Positions 43,566-52,832 of a stretch of DNA of 64,000 bases are shown in pieces (within the stretch, counting starts at the first letter, position 1; every line of letters starts with the position of its first letter). Origin of the DNA: Nitrospira sp. (GTDB lineage Bacteria; Nitrospirota; Nitrospiria; Nitrospirales; Nitrospiraceae). Both the position numbers and the translations under genes were made by a program. The stretch covers positions 3,768,001 through 3,832,000 of the forward strand of contig JBAOHZ010000009.1 in NCBI GenBank assembly GCA_037045225.1, written 5' to 3'. Below the pieces are notes generated by a model. The model did no database searches and was not told the DNA's origin. It worked only from the letters and a program-made list of their open reading frames with translations.

Positions 43566-44919
43566 ACGGGTCGCCGGTCGGTCGGTGCCGGTCACCAAAG
43601 AGTTAGAGATCATCCTGATGCGGCTTGATCGCCTGTCGATGACGCCGGGTTTTGCGCAACAACGCCGGATTGCCTTCGGACGCGCATTGCAGGTGTATGT
43701 CGAACTGGGGAGCCAAGCTCCGTTGGCGCCGTTGCCGGAAGAAGTCGAGTTGGCCGATCTGTTGCTCTATGCAGACTTCTACCCGGAAGACGGCCAGCTG
43801 ACGTTGATTGAACAACTGCGAGATGTCATCACCGAACATATTCCTGAGGAAGAGCGTGTCTGGCTGGATCCGCTCAAACATTCCTACATGGATCTTGTCG
43901 AATGGCTGCCGCAGGAGATCGGAACGCAGCGCCACAGGGTCCGGTCGATCGGAAACGGGCGCGTGTATGAGGTTCCGGCAAACAGCTTGGGACAGGACGT
44001 AGAAATCGGACAGGTGTTGCTCACCAGGCTCGTTCGGGAACCGGGTGATCCTGAAAGTCTACTCGCGGTGCCGGCGGGTCCGGTCTTGATGTTGTCGGCG
44101 GAGGATGCCAAGGCATTGTACGAGACAACCGGTGAAGAACGTCGCGAGATGGAGGTTGTCGGTGGTTCGTTCGAGCTGGGGGACTGGCCGGAATTCGCCA
44201 AGCGGTTCGGGCACCTGCTCCTGCGGAATTTTGCGCGCATGCGTCTGGCGGCGCTGGTCGAGGCGGTGAGCGAAATTCAGTATCGGACCAGTGCGGGCGC
44301 GCCTCATTTCTACGTTCTGGCGCTGTATGAACATCATGAGTTCACGTTTATTGCCGGAGCGATGGCTGAGTTAGAGGGGTGGAAAGAGCAGACTCCGATT
44401 TCTTCCGCAGGTGGCACGAATATCGGAAAGCTCCGGCAGTTCGTCCAGGAAAGCCACGAGGCCGTGGCGCGAGGAAATCCGACAGCCAGGGTGACCGTCA
44501 CGGCGACGGAACTGTTTCTCGAATGTGACTCGCGGGATCGGCTCGACGCCATCAAACATAGTTTGGCGGCCATCTTCGGATTTTCGCTGCATTTCCGTGG
44601 CGAGGCGAGTCAACCGCCTATGCGCCAGGTGACGCAGGCGGAATTGTCCGCCGCAGAGCCGTTGACGGTGGTGGTCACGGATGAAGAAGATCGGACGCTC
44701 GTGAATACTTTCCTGGAAACCGTCTATCTGGACTGGGCGGACCGCGAGTCTCCTGCGCTCAGTGGTGAGACGCCTCGCCATCTGATGAGGACCCCGGAGG
44801 GGCGCACCCGGGTGGCGGAACTCATCGACGAGATGGAACGGAACGATTTCGGCAAGCTGCGGAGCGGCGCCAAGTCGTTCGATTACAATAAGCTTCGTGT
44901 ACACGTGGGGCTTAGCTGA
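43549..44919 (+). CDS. Uncharacterised protein coupled to a DUF2934 gene
   Basis: A 456-residue cytoplasmic protein with no recognised domain. It is rich in acidic and helical segments (LPEEVELADLLLYADFYPEDG, VWLDPLKHSYMDLVEWLP) and has a C-terminal ETPRHLMRTPEGRTRVAELI. The ATG at 43549 has GGAGGAA five bases upstream, inside the end of the DUF2934 gene. No signal or membrane segment is visible. Function unknown. Confidence 0.65.
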   Translation: MKLANERVAGRSVPVTKELEIILMRLDRLSMTPGFAQQRRIAFGRALQVYVELGSQAPLAPLPEEVELADLLLYADFYPEDGQLTLIEQLRDVITEHIPEEERVWLDPLKHSYMDLVEWLPQEIGTQRHRVRSIGNGRVYEVPANSLGQDVEIGQVLLTRLVREPGDPESLLAVPAGPVLMLSAEDAKALYETTGEERREMEVVGGSFELGDWPEFAKRFGHLLLRNFARMRLAALVEAVSEIQYRTSAGAPHFYVLALYEHHEFTFIAGAMAELEGWKEQTPISSAGGTNIGKLRQFVQESHEAVARGNPTARVTVTATELFLECDSRDRLDAIKHSLAAIFGFSLHFRGEASQPPMRQVTQAELSAAEPLTVVVTDEEDRTLVNTFLETVYLDWADRESPALSGETPRHLMRTPEGRTRVAELIDEMERNDFGKLRSGAKSFDYNKLRVHVGLS

Positions 44920-44949
44920 GAAGTGTTCGTGACGCGTATCTTAGCAGGC

Positions 44950-45070
44950 TCCGAGCGCATAGCTGATGGCAGGAATGAAGAGCGTATGGCTAATGGATGA
45001 AGGCAGAACGCCGCGGCTTGCCGTCGGTCCCAACTATACGCCATAAGCAATACGCTATTGGCTCCCGTTC
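44950..45070. repeat. Intergenic repeat family A, locus 4
   Basis: AGAGCGTATGGCTAATGG on the left is mirrored by CGCCATAAGCAATACGCTATTGGCTC on the right. It lies just upstream of the formate dehydrogenase genes. Confidence 0.65.
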
Positions 45071-45075
45071 CGCGT

Positions 45076-45100
45076 TGAGATACGAGCGACGAGAGACGAA
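45076..45100. repeat. Intergenic repeat family B copy
   Basis: GAGATACGAGCGACGAGAGA ends just before the start of the NuoE-like gene. Near-identical words recur at 47.15 kb. Confidence 0.5.
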
Positions 45101-45571
45101 ATGCCTGGACCGAACGCAGCTATGCATGAGCAGGTGAAAGCGATCCTCCACCAGGTTCGGAGTGAGCCGCCCAATATTCTCAAGGCTCTGCTGGAGCTGC
45201 AGGAACGACTCGGGTATGTGCCGATCGAGGCGGTGCCAGTAATCGCCCATATTCTTGGTGTCACCACTGCGCAAGTTGCCGGTGTCCTTTCCTATTACCC
45301 CGATCTGCGCGTAAGGGTTCCGGGCCGGCACCTCATCCGTGTGTGCATGGGAGAATCGTGCTACGCCAGCGGCTGCGGACGGTTGCTGCGGGAGTTACAG
45401 GATCGCCTCCGTGTGGACGTGGGCGAAACTGCGGCGGGCGGAACATTTACTCTCGAGACCATGTCCTGTGCCGGAAACTGCGCGGTTTCTCCTTCGGTCA
45501 TGATCGACCGTGACCTCCACGGTCGCCTGCTGCCCTCGCAGCTCGATACATTGCTGGAGCGGTACAAGTAG
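45101..45571 (+). CDS. Formate dehydrogenase gamma subunit (NuoE-like [2Fe-2S])
   Basis: A 156-residue thioredoxin-like ferredoxin. The four cluster cysteines are in CMGESC (CX4C) and CAGNC (CX3C). The N-terminal LKALLELQERLGYVPIEAV matches NuoE/HoxE. In this setting it passes electrons between the formate-oxidising subunit and the NAD-reducing flavoprotein encoded next (1-bp gap). Confidence 0.92.
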   Translation: MPGPNAAMHEQVKAILHQVRSEPPNILKALLELQERLGYVPIEAVPVIAHILGVTTAQVAGVLSYYPDLRVRVPGRHLIRVCMGESCYASGCGRLLRELQDRLRVDVGETAAGGTFTLETMSCAGNCAVSPSVMIDRDLHGRLLPSQLDTLLERYK

Positions 45572-45572
45572 C

Positions 45573-47069
45573 ATGAGTACGGTCACCAGGCTCTACCTGT
45601 CCAACGATACGTCGGCACGGGCCGCAGGAGCGGGTGCGCTGGCCGATGCCTGGTCGGAACATCCCGAGGTGCAACTCATTCGCATCTCCTCGCGGGGCGC
45701 ATTTTTTCTTGAACCGATGGTGGAGCGAGACAGTCCCGCCGGCCGCGTCGCCTGGTTCAATGTCACAGCCCAGGATCTCCCGCGCATTCTCACCGGAGCC
45801 GATGGCACGCCGGTGGACTCCATTCCATTTCTTGCTCACCAAACCCGGTTCACGTTTGCCAACTTTGGCGAGACGGAGCCATTGGCGCTCGATGAATATC
45901 AAACGCGCGGCGGCCTCGCCGGGCTGGAAGCGGCCTTGCGAATCACCCCCGATGCGATCATCGAAGAACTGCGGGTCTCGCAGTTGCGCGGCCGCGGCGG
46001 CGCGGCGTTTCCTGTCTGGAATAAGTGGAAAGTCGCACAGCAGGCGAAAGCCGACGAGAAGTATGTGGTTGCCAATGCCGACGAAGGGGACGCCGGAACC
46101 TACTGCGACCGGATGATTCTGGAGGGCGATCCGTTCCGACTGCTGGAGGGCATGTTGATTTGTGCCAGGGCGATCGGGGCAGGCCGGGGATATGTGTACT
46201 GCCGGCAGGAATACCCTGCGGCGGCGAAGACGTTGCGAGCAGCCATCCAGAAGGCCGACGAAGCGGAGTTGCTGGAGTTTGACGGTGAACCCTTTCCGAT
46301 CGAAGTTGTGCAAGGTGCCGGTTCGTATGTCTGCGGGGAGGAGACGGCGCTCCTGGAATCGCTCGAAGGCAAGAGGGGCGTGGTGCGCGCGAGGCCTCCT
46401 TATCCGGCGCAGTCCGGATTGTATGGACGACCGACCATCGTGAGCAATGTACTGACCTTTGCGACGATTCCCAATATTCTCTCCCGTGGCGGCGCCTGGC
46501 ACGCGGCGCTCGGCACGGAACAGTCGCGAGGCACCATGGCGTTGCAGCTCGGCGGGCGGGTGAAACATCCGGGGTTGGTCGAGGTGCCGTTCGGGTTGAG
46601 CCTGCATCAGGTACTGGAACAGTTCGGGGGAGGCATGGCGCCAGGATCGCGCTTCAAGGCTGTGCAGGTCGGGGGACCACTCGGAAGTCTCTTTCCGGCC
46701 TCTCAGATGGACATTCCGATTTGTTACGACGCCTTTGCAAAGGCGGGCGCGGTGCTGGGGCACGGCGGCATCGTCGTCTACGACCACGAAACCGACATGG
46801 TGGATCTGGCGCGGCATTTCATGGCGTTTACCGCCGACGAGTCCTGTGGGAAATGTACGCCCTGTCGGATTGGATCGGTGCGGGGCCGTGAAATTCTCGA
46901 ACGGATTCAAGCCGGGAGCGGCACCATTGAGGACTTGGCGCTGTTGCACGATTTGGGCGACACCATGAAGGTCGCCAGTCTCTGCGCTCTCGGCGGACGC
47001 GCGCCCTATCCGGTGCTGACGGCGATCGAACATTTCTCCGCCGAGTTTCGAAGCAAGCTGAGGACGTGA
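45573..47069 (+). CDS. Formate dehydrogenase beta subunit (NuoF-like NAD/FMN protein)
   Basis: A 498-residue flavoprotein. GRGGAAFPVWNKW is the FMN/NAD-binding glycine loop, ANADEGDAGT and GAGSYVCGEETALLESLEG are family motifs, and ESCGKCTPCRIG holds the [4Fe-4S] cysteines. It should accept electrons and reduce NAD+. The N-terminal ~100 residues differ from standard NuoF, as in soluble NAD-linked formate dehydrogenases. The start lies 1 bp after the gamma gene. Confidence 0.94.
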   Translation: MSTVTRLYLSNDTSARAAGAGALADAWSEHPEVQLIRISSRGAFFLEPMVERDSPAGRVAWFNVTAQDLPRILTGADGTPVDSIPFLAHQTRFTFANFGETEPLALDEYQTRGGLAGLEAALRITPDAIIEELRVSQLRGRGGAAFPVWNKWKVAQQAKADEKYVVANADEGDAGTYCDRMILEGDPFRLLEGMLICARAIGAGRGYVYCRQEYPAAAKTLRAAIQKADEAELLEFDGEPFPIEVVQGAGSYVCGEETALLESLEGKRGVVRARPPYPAQSGLYGRPTIVSNVLTFATIPNILSRGGAWHAALGTEQSRGTMALQLGGRVKHPGLVEVPFGLSLHQVLEQFGGGMAPGSRFKAVQVGGPLGSLFPASQMDIPICYDAFAKAGAVLGHGGIVVYDHETDMVDLARHFMAFTADESCGKCTPCRIGSVRGREILERIQAGSGTIEDLALLHDLGDTMKVASLCALGGRAPYPVLTAIEHFSAEFRSKLRT

Positions 47070-47165
47070 AACGGGCTACGTGAAACGTCAAATAGGAAAG
47101 ATGAAACGCATCTCGTGAAGCGCTGTGGACGAGCTACGAGAGACGAACGACGAGATACGGAGTCA
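47070..47165. repeat. Intergenic repeat family B copy
   Basis: Contains ACGTGAAACG twice (with near-matches AGATGAAACG and CTCGTGAAGCG), then GACGAGCTACGAGAGACGAA and CGACGAGATACG. It fills the gap inside the formate dehydrogenase operon. Confidence 0.6.
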
Positions 47166-47170
47166 CCCAG

Positions 47171-49894
47171 GTGAAGCTGGAAATTAACGGGCATCCGGTG
47201 GTGGCCGCGCCGGGCGACACGATCTATGGCGCGGCGAAAAAGGCCGGGATGGCGATTCCCGGGCTCTGTTCATCGGACCACCTCGCGCCGTTCGGCTCGT
47301 GCAGGCTCTGTCTCTGCGAGGTTGACGGCCAGAGTGGCTTCCCGGCCTCCTGCACGACTCCGGTGCGCGAGGGCATGGTCGTCCGCACTGAGAGCGAGCG
47401 GTTGAATCGGCTCCGGCGGAACATCGTCGAACTCTATCTGTCCGAGCAACCGGCAGGAGAGCGGGTTCCGGAATCCTTGCAATGGTTGGCCAAGTCGTTG
47501 GGACTCCGGCAAGTCCGGTATCCACAGCCTTCCCACCGGCAGGATGTCGTCGATCGATCCAATCCATTTTTCACCTTTGACAATGCCGCCTGTATCTCCT
47601 GCGCCCGCTGTGTCCGCGCCTGTGATGAAATTCAAGGCACCCATGCGTTGACGATGCTCCATCGCGGCTTTGCCAGCAGGCCGGTCGCAGGGGCGGCGAC
47701 GTTGATCGGGGAGGCGGCCGGGTTTGCGTCTTCGAACTGCGTTTCCTGCGGCGCCTGCGTGAAAGAATGTCCCACCGGCGCCCTGATGGAAAAAACTGTC
47801 GCTGAGCAGGGGCCGCCCGAACGGACCGTGCGTACCACGTGCGCCTATTGCGGTGTCGGTTGTACTTTCGACGCCGGAGTGCGCGACGGCACAGTCGTGA
47901 GTATGGTGCCGGCGGATGATGGCCCCTCGAATCAAGGTCATGCCTGTATGAAGGGGCGATTCGGTTGGACGTACAACTACGCGTCGGACCGGTTGCGTGC
48001 ACCGTTACTCCGGCAGGGCGACAAGTGGGTGGAGATTTCCTGGCCGGCCGCGCTGGATCGGATCGCGCACGAGTGGACAGGCTTGAAAGACCGCTACGGA
48101 CCGGATGCCCTGGCGACGATTTCATCGAGCCGCGGAACGAACGAAGAAAACTATCTGTTCGGCAAATTCATGCGCTGCGTGGTCGGCAGCAATCATATCG
48201 ATAACTGCGCACGGGTCTGCCACAGCGCGACCGTCACCGGCATGATGGAAACGATCGGCGCCTCGGCTGCGACCAATTCCATTCACGATCTGGATCTGGC
48301 GAAGTTGATCCTGGTGGTCGGGGCCAATCCTACGGAATCGCATCCGGTGATCGGCGCGCGTATCAAACAGGCGGTCCGGCGCGGCGCCGCGTTGATCGTG
48401 ATCGATCCACGGCGCACCGAACTCGCCCGCCTCGCGGATCTTCACTTGCAACTACATCCCGGCACCAACGTCGCCCTGTTGAACGGACTCGGGCACATCA
48501 TGGTGAAGGAAGGGCTGATCGATCAGGATTTTGTGCGCGCGCGCACCCAGGGCTTTGACGAATGGGTGCAGGTGGTCGAGTCCTGCACGCCGGAGACCAC
48601 TTCGAAGCTGACCGGAGTCCCCCCTCATGTGATTGCCGAGGCGGCGCGTCGGTATGCCAGGAGCGGCGGCTCGATGGCGGTGCATGGCCTTGGCATGACC
48701 GAACATCGCTGGGGCAGCCATGGGGTGATGGCGCTGGTGAACCTGGCGCTGGCCACCGGCAATATCGGGAAACCCGGCACCGGGATCAACCCGTTACGCG
48801 GGCAGAACAATGTGCAGGGCGCATGCGATGTCGGATCTCTTCCGACCTATTTTGCCGGTTATCAACCCTTCGACAACCCCGAACTGGCGGCGGCGCATCT
48901 GGCTGTGACCGGGAGACCCCTGCCGACGGTCCGTGGCATGAAGACGCCGGACATGTGGGATGCGGCGTTAGCCGGCACACTCAAGAGCCTCTGGATCATC
49001 GGGTATGACGTGGCCCAGACGGATCCCAATCTGAAAAAGGTCCATGCGGCGCTCAAGAATCTGGAATTCCTCATCGTGCAGGATCTGTTTCTCAGCGAGA
49101 CGGCCAAACTCGCCCACCTGGTGATTCCGGGCGCCTCCTTCCTGGAGAAAGACGGGACATTCACCAATTTGGAGCGGCGTATCCAGCGCATCAGGAAAGC
49201 GGTGGAACCACCGAGCGGCGTTCTGCCGGATTGGCAGGTGGTGTGTGAAGTGTCGGCGCGGATGGGGTATCCCATGTGGTACGGACATCCGTCCGCCATC
49301 ATGGATGAGATTGCGCAACTGGCGCCGATGTTTGCCGGGGTGACGTATGATCGCCTGGAGGCGCCGGAAGGGCTGCAGTGGCCGGTACCGGCAAAGGAGC
49401 ATCCCGGCACCTCGTTGATGCACGAGCGTTCATTCCCGAAAGGCCAAGCGCAGTTTGTGGCGGTCGATTATCTGCCGCCTGGAGAGACGCCCACCGAGAG
49501 TTATCCCCTGGTGCTGATCACCGGGCGTATCCTGCAGCATTACAATTGCGGCGCACAGACCAGACGAACGGAGATCATGCAGGTCGTCGATACCGATGTA
49601 TTGGAAATGCACGCATCCGACGCGGCGCGGCTGGATCTGCACGAAGGCGAAACCGTCCGGCTGTTGAGCGCGCGTGGTGAAGCCAGATTGCCTGTCCTGG
49701 TCAGTGACCGGGTACAGCCGGGGGAGCTGTTCACGAGTTTTCACTTCCCCGACACGGATCTGAACGTGTTGCTGTCCTCCAGCGCGGATGAGAGTTCGAA
49801 ATGCCCGGAGTATAAGGTCTCGACGGTGAGAATCGAGAAAGTCTTGCCGGCAGGAACTCCCTCCACCCCCATGCATGTGATGTTGATCACATGA
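47171..49894 (+). CDS. NAD-dependent formate dehydrogenase catalytic subunit (Mo-bisMGD)
   Basis: A 907-residue protein that oxidises formate to CO2. The N-terminal ~230 residues carry Fe-S clusters: a [2Fe-2S] site (CSSDHLAPFGSCRLCLC) and two [4Fe-4S] motifs (CISCARCVRAC, CVSCGACVKEC). A further [4Fe-4S] motif, CAYCGVGC, opens the molybdopterin domain. The Mo ligand is Cys in NCARVCHSATVTGM, not selenocysteine. The start is GTG with CGGAG upstream. A focA gene overlaps its end by 4 bp. Confidence 0.95.
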   Translation: MKLEINGHPVVAAPGDTIYGAAKKAGMAIPGLCSSDHLAPFGSCRLCLCEVDGQSGFPASCTTPVREGMVVRTESERLNRLRRNIVELYLSEQPAGERVPESLQWLAKSLGLRQVRYPQPSHRQDVVDRSNPFFTFDNAACISCARCVRACDEIQGTHALTMLHRGFASRPVAGAATLIGEAAGFASSNCVSCGACVKECPTGALMEKTVAEQGPPERTVRTTCAYCGVGCTFDAGVRDGTVVSMVPADDGPSNQGHACMKGRFGWTYNYASDRLRAPLLRQGDKWVEISWPAALDRIAHEWTGLKDRYGPDALATISSSRGTNEENYLFGKFMRCVVGSNHIDNCARVCHSATVTGMMETIGASAATNSIHDLDLAKLILVVGANPTESHPVIGARIKQAVRRGAALIVIDPRRTELARLADLHLQLHPGTNVALLNGLGHIMVKEGLIDQDFVRARTQGFDEWVQVVESCTPETTSKLTGVPPHVIAEAARRYARSGGSMAVHGLGMTEHRWGSHGVMALVNLALATGNIGKPGTGINPLRGQNNVQGACDVGSLPTYFAGYQPFDNPELAAAHLAVTGRPLPTVRGMKTPDMWDAALAGTLKSLWIIGYDVAQTDPNLKKVHAALKNLEFLIVQDLFLSETAKLAHLVIPGASFLEKDGTFTNLERRIQRIRKAVEPPSGVLPDWQVVCEVSARMGYPMWYGHPSAIMDEIAQLAPMFAGVTYDRLEAPEGLQWPVPAKEHPGTSLMHERSFPKGQAQFVAVDYLPPGETPTESYPLVLITGRILQHYNCGAQTRRTEIMQVVDTDVLEMHASDAARLDLHEGETVRLLSARGEARLPVLVSDRVQPGELFTSFHFPDTDLNVLLSSSADESSKCPEYKVSTVRIEKVLPAGTPSTPMHVMLIT

Positions 49895-50736
49895 CCGCAG
49901 AGCCCACGCCTGCTGCAACCAATCCTGTTGCCGACGCGTATCCGCCGCCTGAAATTGCCGCGCGAGTCTGTCACGTCGGGCTCGCGAAGGTCACCACTCC
50001 TGTGCGGACCATGATGGCGTTGGCGGTGTTGGCCGGCGCGTTTATTTCGTTAGGCGCGCTCTTCTACACCGTCACGATCACGTCCGGGAACAGCGTACCG
50101 GCGCTCCCGTTCGGATTGTTGCGCGTGGCCGGTGGTGTGGCGTTCAGTCTGGGGCTTGTGCTGGTGGTCGTGGGGGGCGCGGAGCTCTTCACCGGGAATA
50201 ACCTGATCGCCATGGCCTGGGCCGTCGGTTGTGTGCAGACGCGGCAGGTGGTGAGGAATTGGCTGTGGGTCTATCTGGGTAACCTGCTCGGCGCCGGCGG
50301 GACAGCTGTCTTGGTCCTGCTCGCCGGGGTGCAGACATTGGCGGATGGGGCGGTCGGGGAGACGATGGTGCAGATCGCCCGCAGCAAAATCGCGCTGGAT
50401 CCGGTCTCGGCCTTCGCGCGCGGAATCCTGTGCAACGTGCTGGTCTGTCTCGCGGTCTGGTTGTGCATGGGCGCGCGGAGTGTGGCGGATAAGATCCTGG
50501 CCATCGTATTCCCGATCACGGCCTTCGTGGCCTGTGGGTTTGAACATTCCGTGGCCAACATGTTTTTCCTGCCGCTGGGCATCGCGCTGGCCCAAGCCGG
50601 ATCGACGCCCCTGTCCATGATCGATGCCGTGACGAATCTGATACTGGTGACGCTTGGCAATATCGTCGGCGGGACGGTGCTGGTCGCGCTGGTCTACTGG
50701 TTTGTCTATCTCAGGACCGATCCGCAGTCGCGCTAG
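49891..50736 (+). CDS. focA: Formate transporter FocA
   Basis: A 281-residue FNT channel with six transmembrane helices. GAELFTGNNLIAMAW is the family hallmark, as is the later VACGFEHSVANMFFLP with its central His (FEHS). It moves formate (or possibly nitrite) across the membrane. The overlap with the formate dehydrogenase gene points to formate uptake as its task here. Confidence 0.95.
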   Translation: MTAEPTPAATNPVADAYPPPEIAARVCHVGLAKVTTPVRTMMALAVLAGAFISLGALFYTVTITSGNSVPALPFGLLRVAGGVAFSLGLVLVVVGGAELFTGNNLIAMAWAVGCVQTRQVVRNWLWVYLGNLLGAGGTAVLVLLAGVQTLADGAVGETMVQIARSKIALDPVSAFARGILCNVLVCLAVWLCMGARSVADKILAIVFPITAFVACGFEHSVANMFFLPLGIALAQAGSTPLSMIDAVTNLILVTLGNIVGGTVLVALVYWFVYLRTDPQSR

Positions 50737-50782
50737 TCGTGCCGGCGCTGAGAGCTCGCATCGTTACTATCCTGCCGCTCGC

Positions 50783-51187
50783 TCACCGGGCTTCCAGTCC
50801 CTCCTTGATGGCCTTGGCCACGTCACCGCATTCCGTCACCACTTCGACGCGGTACTGGGCCCCGACATTTCTGGGTGTCCGGTTTGCGACGCAGGATTCG
50901 AAGTCTTTGATGTCGCTGTTTTCGAACGTGCGACTCCAGATTCCAGACACGCGCGTGCGTTCATCCTGCTGACGTTGATCCAGGACTTGCCACCCGACCA
51001 GGGCTGCCACTGAAACCAGCAGCGCCATCCCGAGGAACTTGATAGGCCGGCTTCGCAAGACCTTGAGCAGCACATACAAGATAGCCCCTACGACCAGGAT
51101 CGCCGCGACTCCGGCGATCGCCAGTTCCGTCGGCTGAAGCTCAAAGTACCGAGAGTCCCAAGAGAGGCCTAAGCTGGTCGTGGTCAT
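50783..51187 (-). CDS. Membrane protein of unknown function
   Basis: A 134-residue protein with two transmembrane helices near the middle (ELAIAGVAAILVVGAILYVLL and PIKFLGMALLVSVAALVGWQVL) and a soluble C-terminal part with two Cys (DFESCVANR, VVTECGDV) that could form a disulfide outside the cytoplasm. The ATG at 51187 has GAGGA at good spacing. No family recognised. Confidence 0.65.
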   Translation of the reverse strand: MTTTSLGLSWDSRYFELQPTELAIAGVAAILVVGAILYVLLKVLRSRPIKFLGMALLVSVAALVGWQVLDQRQQDERTRVSGIWSRTFENSDIKDFESCVANRTPRNVGAQYRVEVVTECGDVAKAIKEGLEAR

Positions 51188-51418
51188 GTCGTTCCTCACC
51201 ATAATGGTTTCTTATACCAGTTCAGTACTGCAAAAGCCTCCCCTGAAATACTGCGTGTGAAGTTCGCGAAATGCGGCAGACGAGAACCGGCGTTCCGGCG
51301 GTCGGGGAGCGGCCGAGTCCATCCCGGACGTCTCCCGAAGTATTCACGATTCTGATGCGCAAGAGCAGCGCCGCAGTGGTATGCTGCACCTCGTGATCTC
51401 CCGGTCTCCCTCACTCTC

Positions 51419-52684
51419 ATGAACAGAGCAACTCTGCGCGCTGTCTTTACTCCGCGACTCGGCATCATGCTGCCCCTGGGCTTCGCCTCGGGCCTGCCGC
51501 TGGCCCTCACTGGTGGAACGCTGCAGGCTTGGCTCACGGAAGCCGGTCTGGATCTGACGACCATCGGCCTGTTCGCCTACGTCGGTCTTCCCTATACGTT
51601 GAAATTTCTGTGGGCGCCGGTCATGGACCGCATCGTGCCGCCCTGGCTCGGGCACCGCCGTGGCTGGATGATCGTCACGCAGACCAGCCTTGCGCTGGCG
51701 TTGATGGTCATGGCCTTCATCGGTCCAAGTGCCGGCGCCGAGATCTTTGCCGCATTGGCGTTGGGTGTTGCCTTTCTCTCCGCGTCGCAAGATATCGTCT
51801 TCGATGCCTACCGCACCGACTTCCTGAAACCGGATGAGCGGGGGTTGGGAGCGGCCACTTGGGTGATGGGGTATCGCATTGCGATGATTGCATCCGGATC
51901 GCTGGCCTTGATCGTCGCGGCCCGCCTGGGATGGTCCTCGGCCTATCTCTGCATGGCCGGGTTGATGGCGCTGGGCATCGTGACCATTCTTATGATCCCC
52001 GAACCGGAGGCGGCCAGGGCCGCGCCGCAGTCGATGGCGGAGGCGGTCTGGGGTCCCCTGTCCGAGTTTCTGTCGCGTCCTATGGCGCCGGCGCTGCTGG
52101 GATTGATCGTGCTCTATAAACTGGGCGATGCGTTTGCCGGCGCGTTGACCACGTCGTTCCTGTTGCGGGGGATGGAGTTTACGTCGGAAGACATCGGCCT
52201 GGTCCGGGCCTTCGGCATCGGCGCGACGATTCTTGGCGCGTTCATCGGCGGAGGACTGATGCCGCAGTTAGGACTCTTTCGCTCGTTGATGGTCTTCGGG
52301 CTGTTGCAGGCATTGTCGAACCTGTCGTTTTTGTGGCTGGCCTGGGCGGGGAAGAGTTATGCGGTGATGGCCTTTGCCGTCGGATTCGAAAACCTGACCG
52401 GCGGCATGGGCACGGCGGCTTTCGTAGCGCTGGTCATGTCGCTCTGCAATCATCGCTACACGGCCACACAGTTCGCCTTGCTCTCTTCCGTTGAAGCCCT
52501 CGGGCGCGTGTTCCTCGGCTGGCCCGCCGCGAAGTTGGTGGGGGCGGCCGGGTGGGGGCCGTTCTTCTTCGTGACCTTCCTCGCCGCACTGCCGGGGCTC
52601 TGGTTGTTGTGGTACCTCCGAAAGCCGGTCACGCAGCATGCAGAGCCGAGCGAAGGTAGAGGTGAGGCTAGCCTGTCTTGCTGA
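51419..52684 (+). CDS. AmpG-like MFS transporter
   Basis: A 421-residue major facilitator protein with about 12 hydrophobic helices. The start GIMLPLGFASGLPLALTGGT and FLSASQDIVFDAYRTDFL match AmpG/PAT permeases that import anhydromuropeptides for cell-wall recycling. The C-terminal tail is short and polar. The exact substrate is inferred from family only. Confidence 0.88.
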   Translation: MNRATLRAVFTPRLGIMLPLGFASGLPLALTGGTLQAWLTEAGLDLTTIGLFAYVGLPYTLKFLWAPVMDRIVPPWLGHRRGWMIVTQTSLALALMVMAFIGPSAGAEIFAALALGVAFLSASQDIVFDAYRTDFLKPDERGLGAATWVMGYRIAMIASGSLALIVAARLGWSSAYLCMAGLMALGIVTILMIPEPEAARAAPQSMAEAVWGPLSEFLSRPMAPALLGLIVLYKLGDAFAGALTTSFLLRGMEFTSEDIGLVRAFGIGATILGAFIGGGLMPQLGLFRSLMVFGLLQALSNLSFLWLAWAGKSYAVMAFAVGFENLTGGMGTAAFVALVMSLCNHRYTATQFALLSSVEALGRVFLGWPAAKLVGAAGWGPFFFVTFLAALPGLWLLWYLRKPVTQHAEPSEGRGEASLSC

Positions 52685-52832
52685 CGGCCGGGGCGGGTGC
52701 GCGTGCGGTAGCTTTTCCCCAACGGCAACATTGAAGAGAGGCTTAGTGGAGTATCCACTTCTCAGAGTCAATCGCCCGCTGATTTCGAGAGGGAAATTGG
52801 CGCTGCTGCCATTCTTGCCTTGTCACGAGATC

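Noticed and set aside
45498..47033. A 511-codon minus-strand ORF opposite the NuoF-like gene
   Set aside because: Same reason: the plus-strand flavoprotein is unmistakable and the antisense translation has no domain-like features.
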